The notes under the pieces: model-generated
What the model was told of the DNA's origin: nothing
The model's database searches: none
Seen by the model: only the letters and a program-made list of their open reading frames with translations
Assembly (NCBI GenBank): GCA_963989385.1
Contig: OZ022500.1
Coordinates: 75,822,289 to 75,886,288 of the forward strand
Direction: 5' to 3'
DNA from: Ctena decussata
Lineage: Eukaryota; Mollusca; Bivalvia; Lucinida; Lucinidae
DNA length: 64,000 nt
In this document: positions 31,904-44,221 of the stretch, piece after piece
Position numbering within the stretch: position 1 is the first letter of the stretch
How the letters are laid out: every line of letters begins with the position of its first letter
Made by a program: the position numbers and the translations under genes

Positions 31904-32426
31904 ATTAACGGGCTATTCAGGAAGCTTCTTGTCTTACAATTATATACTTATTTGGATTACATTGCTGTTTGTTAACAATCAACAGAAATAAGAATTATAT
32001 TTTTTAACTGAGCTGCTACAAATTTTTATTTGCTTAACAGAACCATAGTAAAGGGTATACATCCTTTACGAAATAAGCAATTAAAAATCTTTTATAAAAT
32101 CGGAAATGTTACGGAAGAAACCGAGACGAATTGGAGAATTTAAGACGCTCGACAAATTAAAATAAAAATCTTAAAGAGTTCATTCAATGGCAGAGAACAC
32201 ATTGTTTCAATCATGAACAAATAACAGAAGACCGGGACATTTATCAGAAGACTACACGTGAGTTTGACGTTATTATTTTGTCTTAGCGTAAATTGCTGTG
32301 CAAAAATGTAACGTGTAACGTTGTTTCCAAAGAATACAAAGGAGTTTACAACATGCAATTGCAGCCTGCAAAGGGAGAAAAAAAAGTAACTTAAAATCTA
32401 TATTTTAGTATTCTATATCAGTGACA

Positions 32427-32657
32427 GGCTCGGTCGAGTGGTTAGAGACGCTCGGCTATGGTGCAGGAGATCACGGGTTTGACTCCCGGCCTGGCCGGTC
32501 AGCAACTGAAAAATCTATCAACCCAACAGTAAATGAATAGGTACCTTCTTTTGAAGGAAATGCAGCGAAAAGAGAGGGATGAGCTAGATGAGTTGTGCCT
32601 CCTACACCCACATCCCCTATGGCCATTAGGCTGTGGGGAACTTTTGCCTTCTTTTAG
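32427..32657 (+). mobile_element. tRNA-derived SINE with 9-bp target duplication
   Basis: The head GGTCGAGTGGTTAGAGACGC (A-box-like) and CACGGGTTTGACTCCCGG (T-arm/B-box) is followed by a body with AAATGCAGCGAAAAGAGAGG. Exact TCAGTGACA lies at 32418-32426 and 32658-32666. Confidence 0.8.
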
Positions 32658-34003
32658 TCAGTGACATGTTTCTGAAATGGATTCGTTTTCTGAACTTCTT
32701 ATGTATCTTACGTACTTTTATTCTTAATTTTTAAAGGATTTTAATTGGAATATATTACATACGGTACTTGAAAAACCGTATGTGAAGCCTACCAATAGAT
32801 ACAATCCTTTCTCGCAGCACAGCTAGATATTTGGATTACGCTTTTGATTTTCTTTTTTTTACAATACGAACTCTTTGTCTATCATTGAGAATTATGCAAA
32901 CAAGTACTGACTATTTATATACGGCGTCTTAGTCAGACCTATGGATCGTTTTCTATGTTGTCTACGCTACCATTTTTATATGAAACACCTATGTAATTAC
33001 TCTACATGTTGTTTGTATCACAAAAAATGTAGAGAAAAAAAGTAAACTAAGAAATATCTTTTTTGTAACGATTATTTAAAAGGATTTAGAATAAACAATA
33101 AACTACCCTCAATTTCCTCTTTTTACTTTAACGCTCTAGGATGTAACTGTAACAGCTACATATTGATTTCATTCTTATAATTTTGGCCGCTTTTTTTTCT
33201 TGGAAAAAAAAAACAACAAAACTTCCTTATAAGGGATGAAAGATATTCTTAAAATAGTAATCACATTAATTTTTCAATAACGGGACTCTTCCAAAAAGGT
33301 AATGCTTATGAGAAACTATGAACTAAAACATGACAGTCGAAGCATAATCACAAAATGGTTATTATCGATAAAAATAAGCATTTTGTTACATATTGATATT
33401 CAAGCAAACGGCTTATGAAATAGGGTGCTTCAGAAAATGTCAAATCTCATTATATCTCCACGCAAACCACTGTTTTGGTTATTTACAATACTATGGTGAA
33501 TATTTGATATTTCATTATGGAAGCATTGCTGTAACAATTTCTTTTAAAAGAACCATTCAATAATTTTGAAGCGGCTTAACTCTGTCCAACAGTTACATTA
33601 TTTTGAATCTACAGGTTTGCTGCAGTGTTTGATACTGAGTTTTGAGGGGGTTTTTTTTCTTTTATTTTTTTTTCGGTTAATTATTCTGTAAATGACTTGT
33701 CACCTTTTAAAATTACACGTTTGTCCAAACATGATGACTTTATATAACATAAGGTAAAGTTCTAGTATTAACAATAAGTGTAAAGTAACAGGACTGAAAT
33801 TTTGTATGTCATTAGAAACGACGACTAAGACCGGAACCCTAAAAAGTCTTAATATTTCTAATTCTATTCTATTATTTTATTTTATTTTTTTTTTTTTTAA
33901 TCAGAACTAGTTAAATGTCTCCTTATTACAGACGCAACTGGGAAAACTGATTAAATCTGATAACTGACAGTACAATGCAGACTCACCTATTAGTTTCCGG
34001 CGA

Positions 34004-34216
34004 ATGTATGTAATTTCTCTGCCTACGGAAGAGACGTTTGAATGTGAACTGATAAAACATCCAGATATGGTAGATAACGTATGTAACTTTATGATACATG
34101 CTTATAACCCTATCGTATCGTTGCAGACAAAATCATATCTTGGGCCTGTAAATATGCGCATTTGTAACCACATTCTATCTTTGGCCGATAAATATATGCA
34201 TGTACGCCAATTTTAA
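34004..34216 (+). CDS. unrecognised ORF inside the 30.3-36.0 kb block
   Basis: The ORF has 70 codons from the ATG, with the frame open a further 12 codons upstream to 33968. The composition is balanced (LPTEETFECELIKHPDMV early, NHILSLADKYMHVRQF at the end), with no low complexity in AT-rich surroundings. No motif is recognised. It may be a gene fragment of the element that contains it. Confidence 0.25.
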   Translation: MYVISLPTEETFECELIKHPDMVDNVCNFMIHAYNPIVSLQTKSYLGPVNMRICNHILSLADKYMHVRQF

Positions 34217-34794
34217 CTGACATTTTTACCCATTGTTCTTTACATCATTGTTGAACTACATCTTCTATATAAGTGGCAATTTAAAAGGCAAAATGTTAGA
34301 TAGAGAGAGAGAGAGCTCTGGAATTATACCGGGAAGACTTCATGCTCACAAAAATTATACAGAAACTCTACATTTAACAACGTGAAAGGTGATGGAAAAT
34401 AATACTGCAAAGGTTAGACAATTGGCTCATGACTTTAATAACTGAGAATAAGAAACAATATAAGGTAACGTATAATGCAAATATTGCTTCAGTTCTGGAC
34501 TAAATGGGACTTTGGCCCAGGGATTAGTTTAACAGTAACTATGCATCTGCACTGACAGACTCAAAATTATAAGTTGATCTTCATGAAATTAAAACAATTC
34601 TGCATCACTTAAATGCATTTAAGAAACACTTAATATTTTATATACGTTACCATTGTGAAACGTTTGACAAGTTGCTTCGTGCAATAGTTATATAATCTTC
34701 TACGTATTGGCGCTCAAAATTGCATTGCAGCAGACAGGTGTAAAAATGACTACAAAATGTTTTGAACTATAATAGCGACAGATCATACATTAAC

Positions 34795-35033
34795 GATTGG
34801 TTGGTTGTTTGTTTGGGGTTTAACGACCCTTTGAGACAGTATTTCAGTCTATATCGAGTTGTCTCCCAAAGAGAGGGAGAAAGAAGAGAGAAATAAAAGA
34901 CGAGAAAAAAATGTCCAAACAACCCGCACCTACTGCAAGCACAGTAAGCCCTTGCCCTACTACTATTCAAATAAGTAGGACGCCCCGGCACTGGAAGTTA
35001 CATGCAGCACCTTTGCACCACCCAACCACCCCT
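34795..35033 (-). mobile_element. SINE family 2, copy 2
   Basis: Same body and tail. Target duplication TACATTAAC is exact (34786-34794 and 35034-35042). Inserted into the 30283-35998 block. Confidence 0.8.
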
Positions 35034-36345
35034 TACATTAACAAAGTACATGTATAAGTAATGAAAATAATAAATAATTTTCAGTTTATAATTTCGTCAG
35101 TAATTTTGACAATAAAAACTGATCAGACTGGACAGTAAAAAGATAGGCAATTATCAGGAATTATTACAATCAAATCCTACATCCCCTCTTAAAACCAAAA
35201 GGAATAGAAGCACACACACCAGGCTAAAGTATGATCGAAAACCTAACTTTAGACTGTCTACATCCCGGCGCATAGATACGTATTAGTGGCGCTTCCTTAT
35301 CATATCTGTAATAGGAACAAGCTGTAAACAATATTTAATCATGTTTGGAAAGGAATAATGTTTTTTTTTATACATCTGTAACTAAATAGTTTTAATGCAT
35401 TCTTTTCTTCTATATATTCGATTAAGTAAATTTTGTTGTAAGCAAATGTAACGTTTATTGCTGAAATTTATATCTATTATTACTTGAACGATTACTCTGT
35501 TTTGATAATCTGCATTGTACTTATGACTGTTATCAAACTTACATATTTGAAGTGGTTTCCTCTTCAAAATTTGCCAAAAAATAAGTAATTGGGACATTAT
35601 AAAGGTTTTCTTTCGGTCACGTAATGTATTTGTATAAGAACAACCCTCATTTTTCGCTCGAAGTGATCATATTTAAAAAAGCAAATGTTAATTGTTTTAA
35701 TTGCACAGTAATAAGAGTTCATACAATGTAAACATAAAATGTTTAATTATGATGCAAGCTTTCTTATGCAGTTACTAGACGACAGTGGTGGTTTAAAAAC
35801 ATTTCTGTTTGAACGTTAGGGTACAGAGTTATCTCCCCACTTTCTGACTTTAGGCACCACTTGCGAAGGCGACAACACCTTGATGGTTAAAGTAGACACA
35901 ATAAGCTTTCAAATGATACCAAATTTGTCCTTTCGAACGATGGGCCAATTTTTTTCACTTTCTAGACGCCTTTTTGCGTTTTATTTCCCCAACTATGGAT
36001 ATTGTACTCTTTTCAGCAAGTAGTAAAAAGCGAGATACATGAATGGTCATGTATCTCACTTTTTGCTAGTTGCTGGAAAGAGTACAATAATTGTATACAT
36101 TGTATAGGAATTGCTTTTCTGGGTCAGAGGTGGCATAAACCATTGTCAGTTTTCTGGTTTAGCTCTGTTCCTGTGATATCAGCAGTGAGCCAAGGCAGTG
36201 TTCTGCAGAATTCTTGATTGGCTTACTGGCTTTTTGCATGACTTTACATACAGGATTTGATGTTCTGTGCTTGTTAGATATAAATATTTATATATATGTA
36301 AACTTTATAAACACAACTTTTTATGTGCTCATTTCGAAAAAAATG

Positions 36346-37452
36346 GACGTATTATGACATGGCGCTGTCTGTCCATCTGTCCTTCAACACTCTTGTGTGC
36401 ACCATATCTCAGTAACCATTTGAGATATGGCATGGCGCTGTCCGTCCATCTGTCCTTCAACATTCTTGTGTGCACCATATCTCAGTAACCATTTGAGATA
36501 TCTTCATGAAATTTTGTAGGCATATATATTAGGATGGGGCAAAGTGTCGCATACAGTAATGGTTGCTCCCCCTTTCTTTGTTTCCAAGTTATGCCCCTTC
36601 GCTTATTTTTTGCCCTACTAGGCTTATGCACGCCATAACTAGATAACTGTTTGGGATATCTTGATGAAACTTCATAATAATGTGTATGAGGGTCTGACGA
36701 TGTGTCGCATATAACTATGGTTGCTTTCCCTTTCTTCATTTTGGAGTAACATCCTTTTGATTATTTTTTAGGCTATTTTTGTGTATACTAATATTGTGCA
36801 TTCAATAACTTATTAACCATTTGGAATATCTTGATGAAACTTTATAGTAATGTGCATGATTTTAAGATGGTGTGTCACATAATAAGAATGGTTGTTCCCC
36901 CTTACTTAATTTGCGAGTAACCTCCCTTTTATTAGTTTTTTTAGGCTAGCCCCATTCACTCCATTACTCCTTAACCCTTTGAAATATTTTAATGAAACTA
37001 TGTAGAAATGTATAATAATGGGGCAATGCATATAGTAAGAACCACAACTCTGGCTTACTTACTGAATTATCTGCCCTTGCATCAATTTCCGTTTTACTCT
37101 GTAACTCCTTAACTGTTGGAAATATTTTAACAAAACTTTATGGTGATGTGTATATTTTCAAGGGAATATATTATGACCAAGAATGGTACTCTAGTTTACT
37201 TAGTTTATGAATTATCTCCCTTGTTTAACTATTGCATTTCTCAACTTCTGAGCTGCTTCACCCTGAATTTAGCTGATTTTTGGCATACTAATAGTATTTG
37301 ATGTGTTAGTTGTTTTAATAACATTGCAGTCATTAATTACAGAATTGTTTCCCCTGTTTGTCTGCCTGTCCATCCTTCTATAAACAATCTTGTTCATTCT
37401 GTAAGTCCATCATGACACTGAAACGGGCGTATATGCGCCGCTTGCGAAGCTC
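36346..37452 (+). mobile_element. Helentron-like element, GACATGGCGCTGTCTGTCC type
   Basis: The start GACGTATTATGACATGGCGC is duplicated with a 78-bp period (TATGGCATGGCGCTGTCCGT). Diverged units of about 125-150 bp follow with ACCATTTGAGATATCTTGAT and TTGCTCCCCCTTTCT. It ends GGGCGTATATGCGCCGCTTG...AGCTCTTATTTCTT. Confidence 0.5.
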
Positions 37453-38337
37453 TTATTTCTTAAGTTTCTCGCCTCAGTTTCATTTCTATCTTTTAATTTG
37501 GCTTTATGATTTGTTAGTATGTTAACAAGTGCTATTAGCATATAACCAAAAGGTAGCATGCAATTTTATTACACTTTGACATTATATGCAGGTCTAACTT
37601 TTGTTCTAATGACCAGGTAGTCAATTATTTTTATCCTGACATCTTTTGCATTTTCATTATTAATGCCATTACATTGCGAGATAATCTATGGCATACCATC
37701 ATATGTCTCAAGTCAGCAAATTCTTACTTGGACTTGTAATAAAATGATTACTGACCATTATGTTGATGAATATGCAGTTTTATTACCTAACCAAGTATAT
37801 GCAGAATTATACCATGGTTTTCGAGTGATGACTATGTTTAGACATAAGTCAAAATCTGTAATGTTTTTGACTATTGCCCTGCTACATGGCCTAAGATGTA
37901 ACTGGTGATTCCTGATATAATAGAAGCATGGTTTTGCATTTATTGGATTATAAAACAGTAACTTCATGCCTTCCATGGGCAACAGTCAGATCTGTCACTC
38001 CTCCTTGCTGTTGATGACAAGATATACTGTCACCCTTGGCCTGGCTGTCTTAGTCCACATTGATGGTCCACATCATTATGTGGCAATAGATTTGTTTGTT
38101 GCCTACCAAGGCATGAAATAGTTGTAAATCCTGGGCCTGCACATGGAACATGTTCAGTAAAATCAAACCGATAATCATAATATATGCATACAATAAAAAA
38201 CATTCCCTGCAAAATCTTTACTGTTCACTTTTTAGATACCAGAGGATAAATAGATTGTATGTGAGAGCAAGTAGAAATCTGATCAGACTGGGATGGGAGG
38301 GGAGGGGGGTGTGAAGTCTGGTCTGGGTCTTTCCTTT

Positions 38338-38815
38338 TTATACCCCGCCACACGTTAGTGGCGGGGTATTATGTTTTCCTGCTGGCTGTCCGTGTGTCTG
38401 TCCGTCCGTCGTACGTACGTCTGTCCGTCCGTCCGGTCGTCCGTCCGTCCATGAGCACTTCGTTTCCGTTTGATAACTTGAGTATTTATTAAAGGATTTT
38501 CCTCAAACTTGGCATATGCTTTGGTCTTGGGAATATCTCAGTGGGGATTGCTAATGGGCAAATTTCCATATCTTCTGATGGAGTTATTGCCCTTGTCGAG
38601 GTCTTAAAGATAGGTTTTGGTCTGTAGTTCTTTTACGCTTTGAAATACCTTGATGAAATTTCACAGAAATAATCGAAGTAACATTACCTTTCTGTTACAT
38701 GCTCCGTGTGTCTGTCCATCCATCCGTCGTACGTATGTCTGTCCGTCCGTCCGTCTGTGAGCACTGCCTTTTATACCCCGCCACACGTTAGTGGCGGGGT
38801 ATTATGTTTTCACAT
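38338..38815 (+). mobile_element. Helentron-like 5' ends, TATACCCCGCCACACG type, in tandem
   Basis: The perfect hairpin TACCCCGCCACACGTTAGTG plus GCGGGGTATTATGTTTT occurs at 38341 and again at 38773. Each is linked to CGTCCGTCC-type microsatellite sequence (38395-38455, 38705-38757). The second copy is only a 5' end. Confidence 0.55.
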
Positions 38816-38929
38816 TTTTTTTCTTTTTGACTTTGCTATAAGATGAAGTTTAACATGACAACACTCATTCATTTATATAGGATTTCATGTTATGGTAATT
38901 TCTTATCCTACTTACTTGAACCTTAAACG

Positions 38930-39266
38930 GGCTTCCGTGACCCTACGTATAAGAGCACTGACTCTTAACCCTTTTTAGACCGGATACCCGTTTTGGGGAC
39001 ATGCAAACAGTGCATACCCAGTTCAGACGCCGCAAAACGCGGCGTCTGATCAGGGTCTACATGATTTGCTTACAGGAATTTCTATGCAAAGTACAATAAA
39101 AGTGAAAATATTCACCAGAAACCCCTAAAACTAGTAATGGGATTATCCGAATGATAAGAATGGACAAGTACACTGGTCAAAAAAGGGTTAAACAGGCTTC
39201 CGTGGCCCTACGTATAAGAGCACTGACTCTTAGAAATGGGCCTAATGGATAAGAGTGCTGACTGTT
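38930..39266 (+). repeat. three tRNA-Arg-like SINE heads around a MITE
   Basis: TACGTATAAGAGCACTGACT occurs at 38944 and 39208, and CCTAATGGATAAGAGTGCTG at 39241. All resemble the D-arm and anticodon region of a tRNA-Arg-type gene (GGCCTAATGGATAAG). MITE B copy 2 separates the first two. Confidence 0.5.
38965..39191. mobile_element. MITE B, copy 2
   Basis: TTAACCCTTTTTAGACCGGA to GTCAAAAAAGGGTTAA, with an inner CGCCGCAAAACGCGGCG hairpin. It is flanked on both sides by a 36-bp direct repeat (TACGTATAAGAGCACTGACT), which looks like a tRNA-derived SINE head. Confidence 0.7.
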
Positions 39267-39273
39267 AAACATT

Positions 39274-39498
39274 AGGGGCCGTATTCATAAAGCCACTTAA
39301 GTCGTTGCTATGCGGTTGCTAAGGCTAAATATCTATAAAGGAGATTCCCTACAACTATGAAATTTGGTCTGGAGGAACAGTCTTTGTAAGACTGTTCCTC
39401 CAGAGCAAATTTCATAGTTGTAGGGAATCTCCTTCAAAGAAATTTAGCCTTAGCAACAGCATAGCAACCACTTAAGTCGTTTTATGAATACGGCCCCT
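39274..39498. mobile_element. 225-bp palindromic MITE F (AGGGGCCGTATTCATAAA)
   Basis: The TIR AGGGGCCGTATTCATAAAG matches TTTATGAATACGGCCCCT at the right. Inner arms CTACAACTATGAAATTTG and GAGGAACAGTCTT fold back almost perfectly. The GGGGCCGTATTCATAAA end is typical of small Harbinger-like or related MITEs; that family call is tentative. Confidence 0.75.
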
Positions 39499-39814
39499 GG
39501 TCTCTCACTGCTGTGTTTGCAAGCCTCAGTCCTGCAGATGTGAGAAAGCCAAGTTCTGGTTACAGAAGGTCAGGTAGGTTTTTGCTGGGAACTTCGCTTT
39601 TTGCCCACCTCTGCTAAACAAACAGCTCACTATGAGTAAAATATTCTTGAAAGGACCATAAAACCCATATCAAAATATATTAAAATTTGAGCCACATGAT
39701 GGGAAAAAATGCCTTGTGACCACATCAAACGGTACATACTCAGATCAGCCTGAGCAACCTTACAGTGTATGGTTATCCACCATCGTTACAAGGGAAATGA
39801 TTTTAAAGGATTGC

Positions 39815-40005
39815 CATATTTGTTCGGTTATAAGACGGAAGTTTATCCTTCCAAAATACAGCAGATAAGTAAATCAGTCTAATGTAATTAAGCTGTACTT
39901 TCGAAATAATCCCAAAGATCTAGATCCATCTTACAAGATGGATCTAGTCTAGATCTTTGGAGTTGTTTTGAAAGGGAAAAATCTATCTTATAACCGAATA
40001 AATAT
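39815..40005. mobile_element. foldback MITE E, complete
   Basis: TTCGGTTATAAGACGG at the left and CTATCTTATAACCGAA at the right, with central GATCTAGATCCATCTTACAA and its inverse. It is a palindromic element of about 190 bp. Confidence 0.65.
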
Positions 40006-40032
40006 GATAGTACATTGCTTCTTTTCTTCCAA

Positions 40033-40210
40033 AGGATGGATGGATATATGACGTGATGTTATGTCCTGTTCAACAAGTATTTTGGTCTTATCAGAGTGAT
40101 GGGATTGGATGTTTGCAATGGAACCTTGTTTATGGTCGAAAAGATATCTGCCTCCAGCGGGATTTGAACCTGGGACTGCTAGATCAGCAGGCCTGAGCTA
40201 CTGGGGCTCA
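40033..40210 (-). mobile_element. tRNA-derived SINE family 1, copy 4
   Basis: The + strand reads GGATGGATATATGACGTG...GGCCTGAGCTACTGGGGCTC, the reverse of the family 1 order, with GCGGGATTTGAACCTGGGAC as the B-box region. Confidence 0.75.
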
Positions 40211-40236
40211 CTCTCCAGAAGAAAAGATCTTACTTT

Positions 40237-42440
40237 TTAGCTCACCTGAGCTAGCAGCTCCGGGGGAGCGTATAGGATGGGAAGGCTCCGTCATCGTCAG
40301 TCTGTCCGTCCACAATATCAAACGACTTCTTCGCTGAAACTGCTGGACCAATTTTAACCAAATTTCATATGTGGCTACCAAAGGAAGGGGGGAACGAAAA
40401 GTTGTTCAAACGTTCCTGGTCACATGACCAACATGGCCGCCATGCCCATATATGGTAAAAAAACTAAAAAATCTTCTTCTCCAGAACCCATAAGGCGATG
40501 GCCTTGAAACTTGGTATGTAGCATCGGGTACATGAGTACTACCAAGATTGTTCTCCTTCCGCTGATTCAAGAAGGGTAGTTGTCAGTTACTGGCGAAAGT
40601 ATGTGCACTTAGTACTGGTTAACGGCTTAGGAGGTCTAAGCCTGCCCAGGAATAGTGTGGTTAGGTTAACTGACCGTCCCGACATGACCTTAGTTGTTTA
40701 CCGTGGACGTTAAGCATCAAATCAACCAACCAACTACCAAGATTGTTCAAATTATGACCTTGGGTTGTCCTTGACCTTTTTTACAGTAAGGTCAAATTTG
40801 CTTCCTTGTGCTTTGATATGGCAAAATGCTACAACATAAGATATCTTGGAAACTGTTTAAGATTTTGGGCTAAAAATCGGTACATGTATATACAGTCATC
40901 TAAATGAGTACATGAAGATTTATGAGTACAAGCGGTCATGGTCATTCTTTGATCTTTGACCCAGAACTCTTTTATTTTGACAATTTCAAACAATCTCCTC
41001 AAAAATTACTGGGCCAATTGAAACCAAATTTCATATAGAGCCTCCAGGGGTTGAGGGAACAAAAATTTATTCATACGGTCCAGATCACATGACCAATATG
41101 GCTGCCATGCCCATATATGGTTAAAACCTTTAAAAATCTTCTTCTGCAGAACCAATTGACGGATGGCCTTGAAAATTGGTATGTAGCATTGGGTACTCGA
41201 ATACTATCAAGATTGTTCAAATTATGACCTTGGGTTGACCTCGACTTATTTTATGGCAAGGTCAAATATTGGAAAATGCTAGAACATAAGATTTCATGGA
41301 AAGTTCTGAAGATGAAGGCCTAAAAATTGGTATATGCAATCATCTTATTGAGTACATGAAAATTTTTGAGTACAAGAGGTCAAGGTCATTCTTTGACATT
41401 TTGACCCAGAACTCTCATATTTTGACAGTTTCAAAAAATCTTCTCAAAAACCATTGGGCCAATTGTAACCAAATTTCATATAGAGCCTCCAGGGGTTGAG
41501 GGAATGAAAATTTGTTCAAACAGTCCAGGTCTCATGACCAACATGGCCGCCACGCCCATATATGGTGAAAACTTTAAAAACCTCTTCCAGAACCAATTGA
41601 CCGATGGCCTTGAAACTTTGTTTGTAGCATTGGATACTCGAGTACTATCAAGATTGTTCAAAATGATGACCTTGGGCTGACCTTGGCCATTTACGGCAAG
41701 GTCAAATATTGGAAAATGCTAGAACAAGATTTCATGGAAATTTTTGAAGATTTAGGCCTAAAAATTGGTAGAATCAGTCATCTTAATGAGTACATGAAGA
41801 TTCATGAGTACAAGAGGTCAAGGTTGTTCTTTGACCTTTGACCCTGGATTCTCATAGTTTGACAATTTAAAACTTCTTCTTAAAAGCCATTGAGTCAGTT
41901 GTAACCAAATCTCATATTAAACCTTCAGGGGTGGAGGAAACGAAAATTTCTTCAAATGGTCTGGGTCACATGATCAACATGGCCGCCATGCTCATATATG
42001 GTAAAAACCTTTAAAAATCTTCTCCAGAACCAATTGGCACAATCGCCTTGCAACTTGGTTTGTAGCATTGGGTACTCCAGTACTATCAAGATTGTTCAAT
42101 TGTGACCTTGGGTTGACCTTGACCTTTTTTACAGCAAGACCAAATATGGGGAAATGCTAGAACATAAGATTTCATGGGAAGTTGTTGAAGATTTAGGCCC
42201 AAAAATTGGAATATAGAGTCGTCCTAACGAGGTCATGAAGAATTATGAGTACAAGAGGTCAAGGTCATTCTTTGACCTTTGACCCAGATCTCTCATATTC
42301 TGACATTTTCAAACATTTCCTCAGAAGCCAAATGGCCAGTTGAAAACACATTTCATATAGAGCCTCCAGGGGGTGATTTAACAAAAAATTGTTCAAAGAG
42401 TCCAGGTCACATGGCCAACATGTACTCGAGTATATAGAGG
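40237..42440 (+). mobile_element. Helentron-like element with about 440-bp units, broken by a SINE, 3' end missing
   Basis: It starts TTAGCTCACCTGAGCTAGCA and CTCCGGGGGAGCGTATAGGA, with about five units related to those at 27114 (CATATAGAGCCTCCAGGGG, CCATATATGGTAAAAACC). A 179-bp SINE interrupts the first unit at 40554-40732. The array stops at about 42440 beside a poly-G tract, with no CTTGTT end. Confidence 0.65.
40554..40732 (+). mobile_element. SINE with (CAAC)n tail and 16-bp target duplication
   Basis: A 179-bp insertion ends GTTAAGCATCAAATCAACCA plus ACCAAC and is flanked by ACTACCAAGATTGTTC at 40538-40553 and 40733-40748 (exact). It splits a Helentron-like unit. Its tail resembles SINE family 2 but the body differs. 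Confidence 0.85.
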
Positions 42441-42982
42441 TGAAGTGCGGGGGGGGGGGGGGGGGGGGGGTTTGCGCAAAAAAAAAAACATTGAATATTT
42501 TTTCAAACATAGTTGAATTCCTCCACTTTTGTCAGCGTTTTTCCCGTTAAAATATATAGCAAAAGAAAAAATGATTATTGCAGATTTTGGTTCCGTTTGC
42601 ATAAAATATGTAACTTTGTATTTAAAAAATCTCGCGAAATAAATAGAGATGCCCCCTGCATTTGTAGTGCAATTTACTATATAAGTATACCATTTGAGGG
42701 GTTATGTTTACAACTTAAATATCCCCCAATTTAATATTAACGTAAAATTATGAAGAAAAAAATCCAAACATCAATACACAGAAGAAGAATTGAATTTTAA
42801 GAATCTGTATGCATAAATAGTCGGTGTAAGCTGATGTTTATATGATATCGAATGAAACTTGTCTTTCCTATACAATTCAAGTCATTTCCTGCTATTGATT
42901 GTGTTGCTACGTGTAAAAGCGAATGATGAGAAAAGTTGCGATTGCAAGAGCGACAAATCCATTCATTTGAACAATCGATATT

Positions 42983-43220
42983 TGAGCCGAGACACGACAA
43001 AGCCAACAATGTGGTTGTGCTCCCAGCGCAGACTCAGATCAGCCTGGGCATCCGCCCAGTCTGATCAGAGTCCTCCCTGTCCGCATGACGGCCGCTTAGA
43101 CCCTTAGCTACCCTTTAAGCACTTAACAAAGAGTCTGACCAGACTAGGCGGATGCCCAGGCTGATCTGAGTCTGCGCTGGGCGCACAACCACATTGTTGG
43201 TTTTCTCGTGTCGCGGCTCA
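42983..43220. mobile_element. foldback MITE A, copy 3
   Basis: The ends are TGAGCCGAGACACGACAAAG and CGTGTCGCGGCTCA, with internal arms CGCAGACTCAGATCAGCCTG. It lies just left of the 37-bp TIR at 43355. Confidence 0.8.
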
Positions 43221-44121
43221 TTTTGTTAGTAATGAGATGTACGGTAATTTACAAGTATACTTAAATTCACCTAATTTAATCAACCTTCCAGGAAAATATA
43301 AATTGTTGCATTCTATTAGAATCACCTCAATGAGGCAATAATAGACGCAACAATATATGAGCCCGTCCAGATAGAAATCGACCTTATGACATAAAAATTC
43401 GATTTTTAGGTTTTATGTTATCTGAATGCGCATGCCATTATAGAACAAAAAGTTATCTAGATTATTAAGGATGTTATGGCAGTTTTAAACATACAGGTAT
43501 CTAATGAAAGCTAGAAATAATAAGGTTACGTGACGTCACGTTACACTGTTATGGATAACGCCATTATCAATGTTTTCACTTGAAATGCATATCATTATTA
43601 TTAACGTTAACACAGCAAACACAGGTAATCAGTATGAGTAAATTTTCCCGTAACAAAGCTCTAGACTTTGGTCCCACCGTAGGACATGCCCCTTGGGATA
43701 GGTAGAAAAGATGGAAAGGCTTTGAACCAGGTAAATGTCATACCAGGTATGGTCCCTTTACCTCGAACGGTTATCAAAAAATATATTTTCCGAAGCAGCT
43801 ATAACAAGAAATATTTACATTCTTGGTGTATTTACTGAAAAGCCCCATAGTAAACCACTGGAACGTAATGTAGTTTACACACATTCCAATAATTACATTG
43901 AGGCACGCGACGTCGATGACGTCAAAATAAACAATGGCTCTCTACAACCTGATTCGACGTCAGCAACATCATGACGTCACGCACGCCGTTCTGGTATTAG
44001 CAGAAAAACAGCGTGTACATTTTTTATTGCTTCAATTTTAGTGCTTATATAAGATTTTTCATAAAAGATTTGATTGAAACGAGTGTAAATATAAGCAATG
44101 AACTTAATTTTTCTGATGTTA

Positions 44122-44221
44122 ATCGAAGTGTAAACTACATTGGGTCACTAGCAAAGTTTACATGAACCCCTATGGGGTTCATTCACTTTGCACGTGACCC
44201 AATGTAGTTTACACTTCGATA
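44122..44221. repeat. long palindrome
   Basis: AATCGAAGTGTAAACTACAT plus TGGGTCAC is mirrored by GTGACCCAATGTAGTTTACA plus CTTCGAT around a CCCCTATGGGG centre. The flanking TCTGATG/CCTCAGA extends it slightly. It is probably a foldback element or an internal transposon end. Confidence 0.7.

Larger units (their letters stand above)
30283..35998. mobile_element. 5.7-kb block bounded by diverged inverted repeats of about 155 bp
   Basis: The left arm 30283-30432 and right arm 35836-35998 are inverted copies. They share ATAGT-CGGGGAAAT, AAATTGGCC(T/C)ATCGTTC and GGTGTTGTCGC...AGTGGTGCC in the same order at about 65-75 percent identity by eye. The interior is AT-rich, largely free of the families seen elsewhere, and contains ORFs 31631-31903 and 34004-34216 plus two later SINE insertions. 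It may be an old DNA transposon or a chance pair of opposed repeats. Confidence 0.4.
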
